Origin: an uncultured Clostridia bacterium
GTDB lineage: Bacteria; Bacillota; Clostridia; Oscillospirales; Acutalibacteraceae
Direction: 5' to 3'
NCBI GenBank assembly: GCA_945863885.1
Contig: CAMAZY010000024.1
Span: forward strand, 1-40,143
DNA length: 40,143 nt
Part shown: piece after piece, positions 39,885 to 40,143 of the stretch
How the letters are laid out: every line of letters begins with the position of its first letter
How positions within the stretch are numbered: the first letter of the stretch is position 1
The notes under the pieces: model-generated
The model's database searches: none
What the model saw: only the letters and a program-made list of their open reading frames with translations
Told to the model about the DNA's origin: nothing
Program-made: the position numbers and the translations under genes

Positions 39885-40143
39885 ATGGAAGAAAAAGCAA
39901 AAAAAGAAAAGAATATTCACGAAGGACACCGGCAAAAGGTCAGAGACCGTTACTATAAGGGCGGTCTTGACTGCATGCCCGACCATAACGTGCTCGAAAT
40001 GCTTTTGTTTTTCGGGATTCCGTATAAGGACACGAACGAAATTGCGCACAGTCTGATTGAAAAATTCGGCTCGTTTTCGGGTGTGCTCAAGGCGGACAGA
40101 GCGGATCTGAAAAATGTCAAGGGAATGACGGAGAATGCCGCCT
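39885..40143 (+). CDS. radC: RadC-family protein, N-terminal part
   Basis: Partial gene: the first 86 residues before the window ends. After a Lys-rich start, GHRQKVRDRYYKGGLD and NVLEMLLFFGIPYKDTNEIAHSL match the N-terminal helix-hairpin-helix-like region of RadC/UPF0758 proteins; the JAB1-like metal motif would lie outside the window. Strong AGGAGGT six nt before the ATG. It follows the pfkA terminator by 15 bp. Despite the name, a role of RadC in DNA repair is not well supported. Confidence 0.9.
   Translation, partial: MEEKAKKEKNIHEGHRQKVRDRYYKGGLDCMPDHNVLEMLLFFGIPYKDTNEIAHSLIEKFGSFSGVLKADRADLKNVKGMTENAA

Overview
The window reads as a low-to-mid GC, spore-lineage Firmicute, most likely a gut-type Clostridia member (Oscillospiraceae/Ruminococcaceae-like). 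The basis is a Spo0A homologue, an in-frame IspH-ribosomal protein S1 fusion next to cmk and plsC, frequent TTGACA-N17-TATAAT promoters, AGGAGG ribosome binding sites and ECF-type vitamin transport. The species cannot be named from the sequence. Almost all genes are chromosomal core or common accessory genes; no prophage, transposase, CRISPR array or plasmid function is visible.

Layout. 1-2.6 kb: a divergent initiator tRNA, two unknown overlapping genes, tRNA-Val, and a gene-poor stretch with three compact promoter-hairpin units that look like small RNAs, a 73-residue unknown protein gene and repeat debris. 2.6-5.3 kb: a DUF2975 membrane protein, a Cro-like repressor and a DUF4153 membrane protein. 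5.4-6.3 kb: spo0A with an altered phosphorylation pocket. 6.4-11.9 kb: membrane acyltransferase, BaiN-like flavoprotein, cmk, plsC and the ispH-rpsA fusion. 11.9-18.2 kb: a cobalamin riboswitch with terminator, then a secreted beta-propeller protein, ECF T protein, fused double ATPase and S component, followed after a 437-bp repeat by a secreted DUF4430 (transcobalamin-like) protein. This is best read as a vitamin B12 capture and uptake locus. 18.2-24.4 kb: rmuC, a peptide-binding lipoprotein, a TrkH/KtrB potassium channel and a DUF5058 two-protein membrane pair. 24.4-27.6 kb (minus strand): a 41-residue hydrophobic peptide gene, an SH3-repeat lipoprotein and an ABC-F ATPase. 27.8-36.9 kb: a zinc-ribbon membrane protein, a DUF1858 redox protein, a second 437-bp repeat, then trmK, nif3-like, rqcH, dnaE and an esterase. 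37.1-40.1 kb: a secreted PHP metallohydrolase (minus), pfkA and the start of radC.

The most unusual signals are: (i) two equal-length (437 bp) palindromic MITE-like repeats with 3-bp target duplications, whose central 222 bp lie in opposite orientations between matching 28-bp inverted repeats; (ii) a cluster of small promoter-hairpin units around tRNA-Val; (iii) a strong ribosome binding site inside the ispH-rpsA fusion, positioned to make free S1; (iv) a Spo0A that keeps its phosphoacceptor Asp but lacks the acidic metal-binding pair; and (v) a similar amphipathic C-terminal helix on three otherwise unrelated secreted proteins. Coordinates and motifs were read by eye; family names come from recognised motifs, not from database searches.
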